This document shows, piece after piece, positions 43,807 through 51,841 of a DNA stretch of 64,000 nt. Every line of letters begins with the position of its first letter. Within the stretch, counting starts at the first letter, position 1. The position numbers and the translations under genes were made by a program. Source of the stretch: JBDHWI01 sp964590135 (GTDB lineage: Bacteria; Chloroflexota; Anaerolineae; J036; Brachytrichaceae); NCBI GenBank assembly GCA_964590135.1, contig CAZPVX010000028.1:1-64000 (forward strand). The letters run 5' to 3'. The notes below the pieces were generated by a model, which was given only the letters and a program-made list of their open reading frames with translations, did not search any database and was not told the origin of the DNA.

Positions 43807-44814
43807 CTACATCTTCAAGCGCGGATCGAGCGCGTCGCGCAGGCCATCGCCGATGAAGTTGAATGCCAGAGAGCAAATCAGGATCGGGACGCCGACGATG
43901 ATCGGCAACGAGCGCTGCTCGAAGATGAAGCGCTGCGCCAGCGACATCATGTTGCCCCATGTCGCGGTCGGGTCTTGCACACCCAGGCCCAGGAAGCTGA
44001 GTGCAGTCTCGGCAGCGAAGGCGCTCGCCAACTGCTGCGTAAAGGCGACGATGATCGGGGCCATCGCATTCGGCACGACGTGCCGGCGGATGATGCTCGG
44101 GCTGGGCATCCCCATCGCCTTCGACGCCTCGATGAAATCCAACTCGCGGATCGACAGCACCATGCCGCGCATCAGGCGCGCCGTGCCGATCCAGCCGAAC
44201 ACCACCAGCACCAGAATCAGCGCTGCCACCGAGCGCGCCTCATTCAGGTCCTTGAGCAGCATCACATCGCGCAGCATGGCCAGAATGAAGTCCGGGATGG
44301 GCAGCAACTTCGGATCGGTGATCAGGATGGACGCGACGATGAGCAAAATCGGAAAGTCGGGGATGCTGGCCATCAACTCGAGGAAGCGCATGAGCAGCGT
44401 GTCGATGATGCCGCGATAGTAGCCGGCGATCGCGCCGATGGTCATGCCGATCAACGTGCTGAGCGTCGCGACCAGCACAGCGATGGTGAGCGTGACGCGC
44501 GCGCTGTAAAGCAGGCGGGTGAAGATATCGCGCCCCAGGTGATCGGTGCCAAGCAGGTGCGTGCGGCCATCGGATGCGACAGACATGGGCGGCGCAAAAC
44601 GCGCGCCTGCAGTGATGTCGATGTCGTCGCGGCCAAACGGCGCGATGATCGGCGCGAGCAGTGATGCGATGAAGATGATCGTCAGCAGGATGAGCGACAC
44701 CACCGCCAGCCTGTGCTTGCGGAAGCGCCGGAGCACAATCTGCGTCTGGCTCTCTGATTTGATGAGCGCGTGCGCGTCATCTGCTGAGCGGGCGTCGATT
44801 GCAGCAGTTGCCAT
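43807..44814 (-). CDS. oppC: Oligopeptide ABC importer permease OppC
   Basis: 335 aa. Inner-membrane permease with an OppC_N helix (LAVVSLILLTIIFIASLLAP), external segment TDHLGRDIFTRLLYSARVTL, and the BPD_transp_1 core with about five further helices. The ATPase-contact EAA-like loop reads DFIEASKAMGMPSPSIIRRH. The end is FNFIGDGLRDALDPRLKM, typical for OppC/DppC. It starts 10 bp after the oppB stop. Pairs with OppB. Confidence 0.95.
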   Translation of the reverse strand: MATAAIDARSADDAHALIKSESQTQIVLRRFRKHRLAVVSLILLTIIFIASLLAPIIAPFGRDDIDITAGARFAPPMSVASDGRTHLLGTDHLGRDIFTRLLYSARVTLTIAVLVATLSTLIGMTIGAIAGYYRGIIDTLLMRFLELMASIPDFPILLIVASILITDPKLLPIPDFILAMLRDVMLLKDLNEARSVAALILVLVVFGWIGTARLMRGMVLSIRELDFIEASKAMGMPSPSIIRRHVVPNAMAPIIVAFTQQLASAFAAETALSFLGLGVQDPTATWGNMMSLAQRFIFEQRSLPIIVGVPILICSLAFNFIGDGLRDALDPRLKM

Positions 44815-44824
44815 GATTTATCTA

Positions 44825-46024
44825 TTAGCTCATCCGAATGCGCGGGTCGACGACGGTGTAAAGGATGTCGGCCAGCAGAAAGCTGAACAGCGTCAAGATG
44901 GTGCTGATAAGCAGAATGGCCATCGAAACCGGATAATCGCTGCGCACGAGCGAATCATAGAACAGCCGGCCCAGCCCAGGCCAACTGAAGATCGTCTCGG
45001 TGATGATGGCGCCGCCGAAGAGCGCGGGGATGATGCCGACGGCCAGTGTGATGAAAGGGATCAACGCATTGCGGAAGGCATGCTTGGAAATCACCACCCG
45101 CTCTGCCAGACCCTTGGCGCGCGCGGTGCGCACATAGTCCTGCCGCAACACTTCCAGCATGCTGCTGCGGATGAAGCGCGTCCAGCCGGTCAGGCTGACC
45201 AGCGTCAGCACTGTCACCGGCAAGATCAGGTGCCAGATGCGATCGCCCAGCGATTCAGCCTCAATCGCCCCAAACAGCGGCACCGTCACATCGGCATTCG
45301 AGGTCGCCAATTGCGGCGGCAGATAGGGCAAGCCGAGATCCTTGAAGGTGAGTGAAAAGAGCAGGATGCCCATGATGCCAAGAAAGAGCGTGGGCATGGA
45401 CGAGCCGAAGAAGGTTAGCGTGGTGACGATATAGTCAAAGCGTGAATACTGCTTGACCGCCGAGATCACGCCGATGGGGATGGAGATGGCGAGCGCCAAC
45501 AGGCTGGAGATGCCCATCAGCAGCAATGTTGGCAAGATGCGCGTGCGAATCAGATCCATGACCGGGCGGTCGCGCAGGATCTGCTGCGATGCGCCAAAAT
45601 CGCCGCGCAGCACGCCATTGCTGATACGTCGCTGCGGGTCCGTCAGGTCGCGCAGATAAACAGGCTGGATGCAATCAGTCTCAACGACGGAGCCATCCGC
45701 AAAGACGAGCTGAGCCTTGCCCTCTTTCAGGCAGCCGATTTGCATGCTCCCAAACATCTCCTGCCCATTGATGACAATCGGGCCGCGCGGCTCACCGATC
45801 AGCCAGCGCGTAAAGCGCGGGATGTGATAGAGGTCGAGGTCGCCGCGCTTCATCACACGCTCAACCGCGCCGGGGTCAAGCCGATTTTTGCCGCCCTGCG
45901 CGATTTCACGCAGTTGCTGCAGCGGGCCGCCGGGCGCGATGTAGAACAGCATGTAGGAGATGAATGCTGCGACAAGCGTGATGATGATGATTTGAACAAC
46001 TCGCCGGATCAAGAAATTCGTCAT
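44825..46024 (-). CDS. oppB: Oligopeptide ABC importer permease OppB
   Basis: 399 aa from ATG 46024 with GAGGAGG directly upstream. N-terminal helix FLIRRVVQIIIITLVAAFIS. A periplasmic region of ~150 residues is larger than usual and carries two cysteines (IGCLKEGKAQ; ETDCIQPV). The permease core has the EAA-like loop DYVRTARAKGLAERVVISKH and ends FLLADILYTVVDPRIRMS. Separated from oppA by 149 bp containing a strong stem-loop. Confidence 0.94.
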   Translation of the reverse strand: MTNFLIRRVVQIIIITLVAAFISYMLFYIAPGGPLQQLREIAQGGKNRLDPGAVERVMKRGDLDLYHIPRFTRWLIGEPRGPIVINGQEMFGSMQIGCLKEGKAQLVFADGSVVETDCIQPVYLRDLTDPQRRISNGVLRGDFGASQQILRDRPVMDLIRTRILPTLLLMGISSLLALAISIPIGVISAVKQYSRFDYIVTTLTFFGSSMPTLFLGIMGILLFSLTFKDLGLPYLPPQLATSNADVTVPLFGAIEAESLGDRIWHLILPVTVLTLVSLTGWTRFIRSSMLEVLRQDYVRTARAKGLAERVVISKHAFRNALIPFITLAVGIIPALFGGAIITETIFSWPGLGRLFYDSLVRSDYPVSMAILLISTILTLFSFLLADILYTVVDPRIRMS

Positions 46025-46080
46025 ACGCCTCCTCTGCCTGCACGATTTAGAATGGGAACTTAAGTGTTTTTTATAAATGC

Positions 46081-46119
46081 GCAATGAGCCGCCGGCATCA
46101 TTTTCCGGCGGCTCATTGC
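46081..46119. promoter_or_regulatory. Perfect 15-bp stem-loop between oppA and oppB
   Basis: GCAATGAGCCGCCGG (46081-46095) and CCGGCGGCTCATTGC (46105-46119) are fully complementary with a 9-nt loop. In the transcribed (minus) direction no T-run follows, so it is more likely an mRNA-stabilising or partial-termination structure that raises oppA levels over the permease genes. Confidence 0.75.
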
Positions 46120-46173
46120 AATCACGGCGCTACGAATGCTGAATTGTAACGAGCCATTCGCCTGCGCGCCCTC

Positions 46174-48189
46174 TTACCTGATGTTCAGGTTCATGTCAAT
46201 GTGCTCCCAGGTCGGGGTGGCCTGCGAGAACACTTCGATCGGCTTGCCAGCCTTCTGCGCGTCCAATACGGCCTGCACTTCAGAGCCGGCGCCCAGTGTC
46301 TCGGTGCCAACGATGTCGACGTCACCGGCCAGCAGCGCGGCCACCGCGCCGGTCGAGTCACCGAAGAACTGCACGATGACCTTCTTCACTGCCGGCTTGG
46401 TCGGGCCCTGGTAGTTCTCGTTCGCTTCCAGCGTCATGCGCTGGCCCTTCTCCCAACTCACCAGCTTGAACGGGCCGCTGCCAATTGGCAACTCGGCGAT
46501 CTCAGGCAGCGTGGCAAAGTCCTTCGGCGCAACATCGGCCAGCGTCTTGCCCTTGTAGGCGCCTTCACTGGTGATCTCCTGATGCGCAGGGTAGCCACTG
46601 CCAGGCGGCAGATAGTAGAAGGGCGGCTGATAGCCAGGCACAAGTGTCTCGACAACAGTGTTGTCATCCGGCACTTCGAAGCTGACGATACGGTCACAGC
46701 CAAAGTAGCTCACCGCGCCAGAGGTGCGATCGCAGTCCACCTTGAAGCCCAATTCACGATCTGCCTTCACGACGGGCTTGCCATCCGACCACATGTCGGG
46801 CTTGTACTTCCAAGTCACCTTGATCTGGGCAGCCTTGGCGCCAGCCGCCGCCGGCGACTCGGTGCCATCCAGCGACTTGACCATGACGTCCTTGACCTCT
46901 TCATCGGTCGGCTGGCCATCCTTCAGGTTGACCACCTTGTCACCCTTCAAAGCGTATGCCTCGCCATCGGAGCCGACGAAGCGATCCCCATCCTTCAACT
47001 CAACATCGGTGTTGGTCGCACCGCCGTTCTCAATGGTTGGGAATTCATCGTTAACCAGGCCGACAGCCTGATAAGAGAAGTCATAGGCGGTATTCACTAC
47101 GCCGCCAACCAATTGCATCACTACGCGCTGCACGGCTGCGCTCTCCACCAACGAGAACATCGACGCCGGCTCCTGCGTGAAGGCCAGCACGACGGTGTCC
47201 TTGCCCGCCCACTCAGCGGCGTTCGCGCTGTAGTACTCGGTCGGGTTGAACTTGACGTTCTTGATCTTGTTGCTGTAGGCGCCGGCCTCTGCACGCTGGA
47301 ACAGTGGCAGGCTGACCATGTCCTTCACGAACTGATCCTGATTCGTGGCGTAGAACTTCTTGCGGTCTTCCACGTTCAAGGTGTTGTTCGCCTGAAGGAT
47401 GGCATCGCTGGCTTCCTTGTTGCACCAACCCATGTAGTTCTGGCCGGCCCAGCCATTCGCCGGTGTCGGGATTTGGTTGCAGGCATACAGCGTCACGCCG
47501 CCCGGATCCGGCTCACCGACCCAGGCATACGCGCCCAACTCAAAGTCGCGCCGCGCCAGGCCCGAGTTGCTGCCGAACCAGATGCTGCCAGGGATGTGCG
47601 AGCGCTGGATGATGATGCCGCAGGCGGCCATCTGCTTCTCGAACACCGCGGCCCACGTCTGGCGGAACTGCGCGTTGGTGGTGGTGAACTTGAGCGTCAG
47701 CGGCTCACCGTTGGCATTCTGGCGCACCGAGCCACCATCAGGCAACTTCCAGCCGGCGTCATCGAGCAACTTGCCGGCGGCGGTGATGTCATACGTGTAG
47801 TCGATGTTGTTCGGATTGGCATGGAACGGCGAGATCTTGGGGATCCAGGTATCCATGCGCAACTTCGCGCGCTCCTCTTCGCTCAGGAAGGGATAGGACA
47901 CCGCGATCAGCGCGTCGCGGTCAGTGCAGTGCGCGATGGCCTGGCGCACCCTGACATCACCAAGGATGGGGTGCGGCGTGGTCCACTCGGCGGCCGGCGC
48001 AGCGGTCACTTCGATAACCTGGGTTTCCTTCACGACAACGGTGCTTTCAACCTTCTCTGGCTCGACGGGGGCGGCGGTTTCGCGAACCACGACGGTTTGC
48101 ACCACCGGCGCCGGCTGGGAGCAGGCTGCCAGCACCATGCTGGCCATGGCAGCCAGCGCAAGAACGGCATATGGTTTTCGGTTCTGCAT
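46174..48189 (-). CDS. oppA: Oligopeptide-binding lipoprotein OppA-like, apparently circularly permuted
   Basis: 671 aa. Lipoprotein signal with VLAAC (Cys23) and a Val/Glu-rich linker to about 70. SBP_bac_5 family, but in swapped order. Residues 72-328 match what is normally the C-terminal half: HPILGDVRVRQAIAHCTDRD, ITAAGKLLDDAGWKLPDGG, then NVKFNPTEYYSANAAEW, the usual protein end. Residues 329-671 match the normal N-terminal half: KDTVVLAFTQEPASMFSLVE, WSDGKPVVKADRELGF, IGSGPFKLVSWEKGQRM, ending TWEHIDMNLNIR, which usually leads into the DVRVRQA segment. The frame is continuous and the context (promoter, oppBCDF) is normal, so the permuted protein is probably functional. Alternative: a remnant of a tandem duplication. 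Confidence 0.85.
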   Translation of the reverse strand: MQNRKPYAVLALAAMASMVLAACSQPAPVVQTVVVRETAAPVEPEKVESTVVVKETQVIEVTAAPAAEWTTPHPILGDVRVRQAIAHCTDRDALIAVSYPFLSEEERAKLRMDTWIPKISPFHANPNNIDYTYDITAAGKLLDDAGWKLPDGGSVRQNANGEPLTLKFTTTNAQFRQTWAAVFEKQMAACGIIIQRSHIPGSIWFGSNSGLARRDFELGAYAWVGEPDPGGVTLYACNQIPTPANGWAGQNYMGWCNKEASDAILQANNTLNVEDRKKFYATNQDQFVKDMVSLPLFQRAEAGAYSNKIKNVKFNPTEYYSANAAEWAGKDTVVLAFTQEPASMFSLVESAAVQRVVMQLVGGVVNTAYDFSYQAVGLVNDEFPTIENGGATNTDVELKDGDRFVGSDGEAYALKGDKVVNLKDGQPTDEEVKDVMVKSLDGTESPAAAGAKAAQIKVTWKYKPDMWSDGKPVVKADRELGFKVDCDRTSGAVSYFGCDRIVSFEVPDDNTVVETLVPGYQPPFYYLPPGSGYPAHQEITSEGAYKGKTLADVAPKDFATLPEIAELPIGSGPFKLVSWEKGQRMTLEANENYQGPTKPAVKKVIVQFFGDSTGAVAALLAGDVDIVGTETLGAGSEVQAVLDAQKAGKPIEVFSQATPTWEHIDMNLNIR

Positions 48190-48367
48190 TTGAATGGATT
48201 TCCTCCTGATGAGATGCTTCCACGGTTGTAATGATCCTGACGAACAAATCCGTCATGGGGTCAGAAAACGGGTGAACAGAAAGGGGCATCTGTCCTGTAG
48301 GCGTTCCTCCTCTTCATGCCCGGGCTGGGCAATAGGGACTCCAAATCTTCAAACGTAATGCTTATCG

Positions 48368-48397
48368 ATTATCCTTGACGATAAACTGGCTTGTCAA
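48368..48397 (-). promoter_or_regulatory. Sigma-70-type promoter of the opp operon
   Basis: On the minus strand TTGACA (48397-48392), an 18-nt spacer, then GATAAT (48373-48368): a consensus -35 and a one-mismatch -10, correctly placed ahead of oppA. Confidence 0.75.
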
Positions 48398-48422
48398 GCA
48401 TTTTATCAACGAAATAAAAAAA

Positions 48423-48446
48423 CGCCGGCGCAATGGCGCGCCGGCG
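48423..48446 (-). terminator. Intrinsic terminator of the thioredoxin gene
   Basis: GC-only stem CGCCGGCGC (48423-48431) / GCGCCGGCG (48438-48446). In minus orientation it is followed by a run of T (complement of AAAAAAA before 48422). It ends the trx transcript just ahead of the opp promoter. Confidence 0.88.
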
Positions 48447-48502
48447 CTTTCATGCCATCCTCAATCAACCTGAAAACCGATCGACTGGCCTCACTCTCCA
48501 GT

Positions 48503-48838
48503 TCAAGCCTTCTGCTCTTCACCCAGGTGCGGCCGAATCTTGTTCATCAACTGCTCCTTGGGGCGAAAGCCCACCAGGCGCTCGACCGGCTCGCCGTCCT
48601 TGAACAGAATCAGCGTCGGGATGCTCATCACGCCAAACTTCATGGCCGTGTCGCCATTGGCATCCACATCAAGCTTGCCGACGGTGATCTTGCCCTCATT
48701 TTCATCGGCGATCTGCTCGACGATCGGCGCGATCTGCCGGCAAGGCCCGCACCACTCCGCCCAAAAATCCACGAGCGTCACGCCCTTGCTCACCACCTGG
48801 TCGAACGAGCTATCGGTTAGCACGACTGCCTTTGACAT
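48503..48838 (-). CDS. trxA: Thioredoxin
   Basis: 111 aa from ATG 48838, with an AGGAG-type site upstream; the frame extends further up but without a plausible start. Cytoplasmic disulfide reductase. Active site WCGPC (Cys30/Cys33) in VDFWAEWCGPCRQIAPIV, the cis-Pro in MSIPTLILF, and the C-terminal helix. It sits between pepF and the opp promoter, with its own terminator. Confidence 0.95.
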   Translation of the reverse strand: MSKAVVLTDSSFDQVVSKGVTLVDFWAEWCGPCRQIAPIVEQIADENEGKITVGKLDVDANGDTAMKFGVMSIPTLILFKDGEPVERLVGFRPKEQLMNKIRPHLGEEQKA

Positions 48839-48949
48839 CTTCCTGTCTCCTGTTGACTCCTGTAGTTCAGTTGTTCGATGATTCAAACCTGCGTGATCAT
48901 ACCGCGCTCGGATTACCAGATGCTGAGAGACTGATGGTCGGGCGTTGGG

Positions 48950-49016
48950 ATGAAGAGAGGGGGTGCGTTCATCCATCGATCTCTCTCACCAGCCAACACC
49001 CCCTCATCCCCTCATC
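48950..49016. repeat. Dispersed G/C-rich repeat, copy 4, at the pepF 3' end
   Basis: GAGAGGGGGTG on one side and CACCCCCTCATCCCCTCATC on the other form inverted arms. The pepF stop codon lies inside the distal arm. Similar in composition to the copies at 19197, 30550 and 39591. Confidence 0.45.
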
Positions 49017-50842
49017 TTTGCGAGCTTTTCTGCTTCGCCCATCAGGCGCGCGATCTCATCGAAGCCGACCTGCCAGAATGCCGCAGCGCGAATGTCGATG
49101 CCGATGGCTGCCATCTGCTGCGCCGGCGAAGCGCTGCCACCCGATGCCAGCAGGGCGCGATACTTTGGCTGAAAGCGCTCACCCTCACGCCGATACATGC
49201 CATACAGCGCCAGAACCAGCAACTCGCCGAACGAGTAGGCGTAGCAATAGAACGGCGTATTGATGAAGTGCGGGATGTACGACCAGCCCCATTCATAGCC
49301 TTTGGTCATGTTCAACGCATCGCCGTAATACGGCGCATTGGCTTGCAGCCACAACTCGCCAATCTTCGCGCCGCTCAGCCGGCCCTTCGCGCGCGCCGCG
49401 TACGCCAACCCTTCGAAGCGCGTCAGCACGGTCTGGCGAAAGACAGTGGCGAAGCTGTCTTCTAGTTTGCCGCAGATCAGCGCCAGCCGCTTCTGTGGGT
49501 CATCCATGTCGGCCAGCAGCGCGTCGAATACCAGCATTTCGGAGAACACGCTGGCCGTCTCGGCCACCGGCAGCGATGGGTGATAGTTGAACAGCGTTTG
49601 TCGCGACGCAAGCAGGTCGTGCATGCCGTGACCCAACTCGTGCGCCAGCGTCATCACGTCGCGCATGTCGTCGTTGTAGCTCATCAGGATGAACGGGTTG
49701 GCCGAGGGCGTAACGCCGGCGCAGAACGCCCCGCCACGTTTGCCCGGACGCGGATCTGCGTCGATCCATTTGCCATCGAAGAAGCGCTGCGCCATGTCGC
49801 TGAACTCCGGCGAGAAGCGATCCAGCGCGCGCAGCACGATGTCCCTGGCCTCGGGAAACGTGACCGTTTCCTTTACATCGAAGAGCGGCGCATATTGGTC
49901 GTAATACTCCAGCTTCGGCAGCCCCATCAAGCCGGCCTTGAGCTTGAAGTAGCGATGCGCCAGCCCATAGTTTTTCTCCACCACGCCGAGCATCGTCTCC
50001 ACCGCAGCGCCATCGATGTCGTTGTCGAGGTGGCGCGGTTGCGCCGGATCGGCATAGTTGCGCAGCCGCAGGTTCACCAGATGATCCTGAAAGCGTGTGT
50101 CGTAGATGAACGACGTCAACTGGCTGTGCTTCTCCAGCGTGCCAAAGAAGGCCTCATGCGCGCGCCGGCGGGTCTCGCGGTCTGGCCGGCGCATCAGCGT
50201 CAGCACTTCGCTCTGGTTCAGTTCGCGCAATTGCCCCTCCACCTCCATCACATATTTCTGCGACGAGGTGAACTCGGTGAATAGCTTTTGCCACGCGTTG
50301 ATGCCGGTGAGATCCTTGTCGTTGGTCAGTTTCTCCTCGGCCTCGCTCAGCGTGTGCGGCTTGAAGCGGCGCTGACTGGCAAGGTGATGCTGATAGGTCA
50401 CCAGCAGCGGGTCATGCGTCAGTTTCTCGGCGATGGCATCCTCCAGCGCCAGCCATTCCAACTCAAAGAACAGCACCTTGTTTTGGAAAGCGGTGAGCGC
50501 CTCCTCGACGCGCTGCATCAGCGCGCGATGCGCATCCTTCGTGGTGTCGGCGGCGTAGAGCAGGCGCGAATATGCGCCCAGGCGATAGGCTGCATCGGCC
50601 AGCGCCTCCGCTTCCTGCAAGCCGGCAAGCAGGTGCTGCGCCGCCGGCCCGCCTGGCGTGTGAATCGTGCCACGAAACATTTTGTCGAAGGCATCCGCGC
50701 GCGCTGTGAGCGATCTCAGTGTGTCGTCGATGCGCGGGTCATCTGGCGCGGCATACAGCACGCTCAAATCCCACGCCACGCCGGCCGCGCTCCTCTCGTT
50801 CGTGCCGGCAGTCACTGCGGTTTGTTTCTCAGTTAAATTCAT
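49004..50842 (-). CDS. pepF: M3-family oligoendopeptidase (PepF type)
   Basis: 612 aa from ATG 50842 (GGGAG upstream). Cytoplasmic zinc peptidase that trims short peptides. The zinc motif is HELGH in VMTLAHELGHGMHDLLA, with the downstream Glu in LPVAETASVFSEML. N-terminal PepF-type region WDLSVLYAAPDDPRID; C-terminal YSFGELLVLALYGMYRREGE. Its neighbourhood (opp importer, M20 dipeptidase) points to nutrition on imported peptides. The last codons overlap a dispersed repeat. Confidence 0.93.
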   Translation of the reverse strand: MNLTEKQTAVTAGTNERSAAGVAWDLSVLYAAPDDPRIDDTLRSLTARADAFDKMFRGTIHTPGGPAAQHLLAGLQEAEALADAAYRLGAYSRLLYAADTTKDAHRALMQRVEEALTAFQNKVLFFELEWLALEDAIAEKLTHDPLLVTYQHHLASQRRFKPHTLSEAEEKLTNDKDLTGINAWQKLFTEFTSSQKYVMEVEGQLRELNQSEVLTLMRRPDRETRRRAHEAFFGTLEKHSQLTSFIYDTRFQDHLVNLRLRNYADPAQPRHLDNDIDGAAVETMLGVVEKNYGLAHRYFKLKAGLMGLPKLEYYDQYAPLFDVKETVTFPEARDIVLRALDRFSPEFSDMAQRFFDGKWIDADPRPGKRGGAFCAGVTPSANPFILMSYNDDMRDVMTLAHELGHGMHDLLASRQTLFNYHPSLPVAETASVFSEMLVFDALLADMDDPQKRLALICGKLEDSFATVFRQTVLTRFEGLAYAARAKGRLSGAKIGELWLQANAPYYGDALNMTKGYEWGWSYIPHFINTPFYCYAYSFGELLVLALYGMYRREGERFQPKYRALLASGGSASPAQQMAAIGIDIRAAAFWQVGFDEIARLMGEAEKLAKMRG

Positions 50843-50985
50843 TTCCCACTCCCTTTTGACTGCCCTTGTGATGGTTTGATTATCGGCGATGTTCTTGCAG
50901 CGCAAGCGAAGGCAGGGATTCAAAAGGGGTGGGCATCAGCCGAACGGATGCCGGCCGCGATCGTGCGCAGCACGATCAACTTGTT

Positions 50986-51786
50986 TCAGGCGAGGGACTT
51001 GCCCAAAAACGCGAGCAATGCGCTGTTGAACAGCTCAGGCCTCTGGAGCGGCGCGAAATGGCTTACACCCGAGAGGAGGACTAACTCGGCGCGGGGGATG
51101 CTCTGAGCGAGGTATTCGGCGTGTTCGCGCTTGATGAATTCATCCCGCTCGCTCTGCACAATCGTCACCTGCACACTGATCTTGGCCAGGTCGCGCGCTG
51201 AAAAATTCGGCTGTGTTTTCTGCATGAGATCGACCGCCGCAGAGAATTCATCGAATTGATCGGGCGTGGCTGAGAGTTGGGCGTAGTCTTGTTTGTGCCG
51301 GCTGAAGCATCGTCCGACAGCCGGTGTGAATACAAATTCTTTGGCGCCGCTCGGATCCATGTTGCACCCAAAGAAAAACACTCTTGCAACCCGGGCTGGG
51401 GTCTGCGAAGCCAGCACCAAGGCTGTGCAAGCGCCGTCGCTCCAGCCAACCAAACTTGCCTTCGCAAGATGCAGCGCATTCATGACAGCAACAACATCGG
51501 AGGCCATCAACTCATAGCTGTAAGGCCGCGCGTCACGCGTGCTGCGGCCATGGCCTCGGCTGTCAATCAACACGACCTGATAGCCGGCCCCTAGCAACGC
51601 CGGCACCTGATAACCCCAATTACCGCTATGGCCGAGACCGCCATGCAAGAGCAGCACCGGCGCGCCAAAGCCGTAGCTGGCGAACCAGATTCGCGCGCCT
51701 TCATTTTCAACGTAACCCTGGTCATTCGTGGCCGGCAAAGGCGCAGCGCCCTGCGCCTCAAACAGATGCAAGTCATCATCCTGCAT
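50986..51786 (-). CDS. Alpha/beta hydrolase
   Basis: 266 aa. Classical fold: oxyanion segment VLLLHGGLGHSGNWGYQ, DSRGHGRS, nucleophile Ser116 in LVGWSDGACTAL, and C-terminal QSERDEF (Asp) and SGVSHFAPL (His). No signal peptide. Substrate unknown; esterase, lactonase or haloperoxidase-like all possible. Divergent from the PLP decarboxylase-like gene, and about 140 bp from pepF. Confidence 0.88.
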   Translation of the reverse strand: MQDDDLHLFEAQGAAPLPATNDQGYVENEGARIWFASYGFGAPVLLLHGGLGHSGNWGYQVPALLGAGYQVVLIDSRGHGRSTRDARPYSYELMASDVVAVMNALHLAKASLVGWSDGACTALVLASQTPARVARVFFFGCNMDPSGAKEFVFTPAVGRCFSRHKQDYAQLSATPDQFDEFSAAVDLMQKTQPNFSARDLAKISVQVTIVQSERDEFIKREHAEYLAQSIPRAELVLLSGVSHFAPLQRPELFNSALLAFLGKSLA

Positions 51787-51841
51787 TTTGGGTTGCCTCT
51801 CTTTAATTCTTCCGATGCTGCATTACACTTCTTTTCACAAA

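Larger units (their letters stand above)
48190..48502 (-). promoter_or_regulatory. oppA leader and upstream region (313 bp without a gene)
   Basis: Contains, in minus-strand order, the trx terminator (48423-48446), the opp promoter (48368-48397) and an oppA 5' leader of roughly 170 nt. AGGAGG-like sequence lies close to the oppA ATG. No small ORF or known riboswitch fold was recognised in the leader. Confidence 0.6.

Noticed and set aside
46201..48231. A 676-codon open frame on the plus strand opposite oppA
   Set aside because: It is an antisense shadow of GC-rich coding sequence: no family motifs, Arg/His/Leu-biased composition, and the minus-strand OppA is certain.
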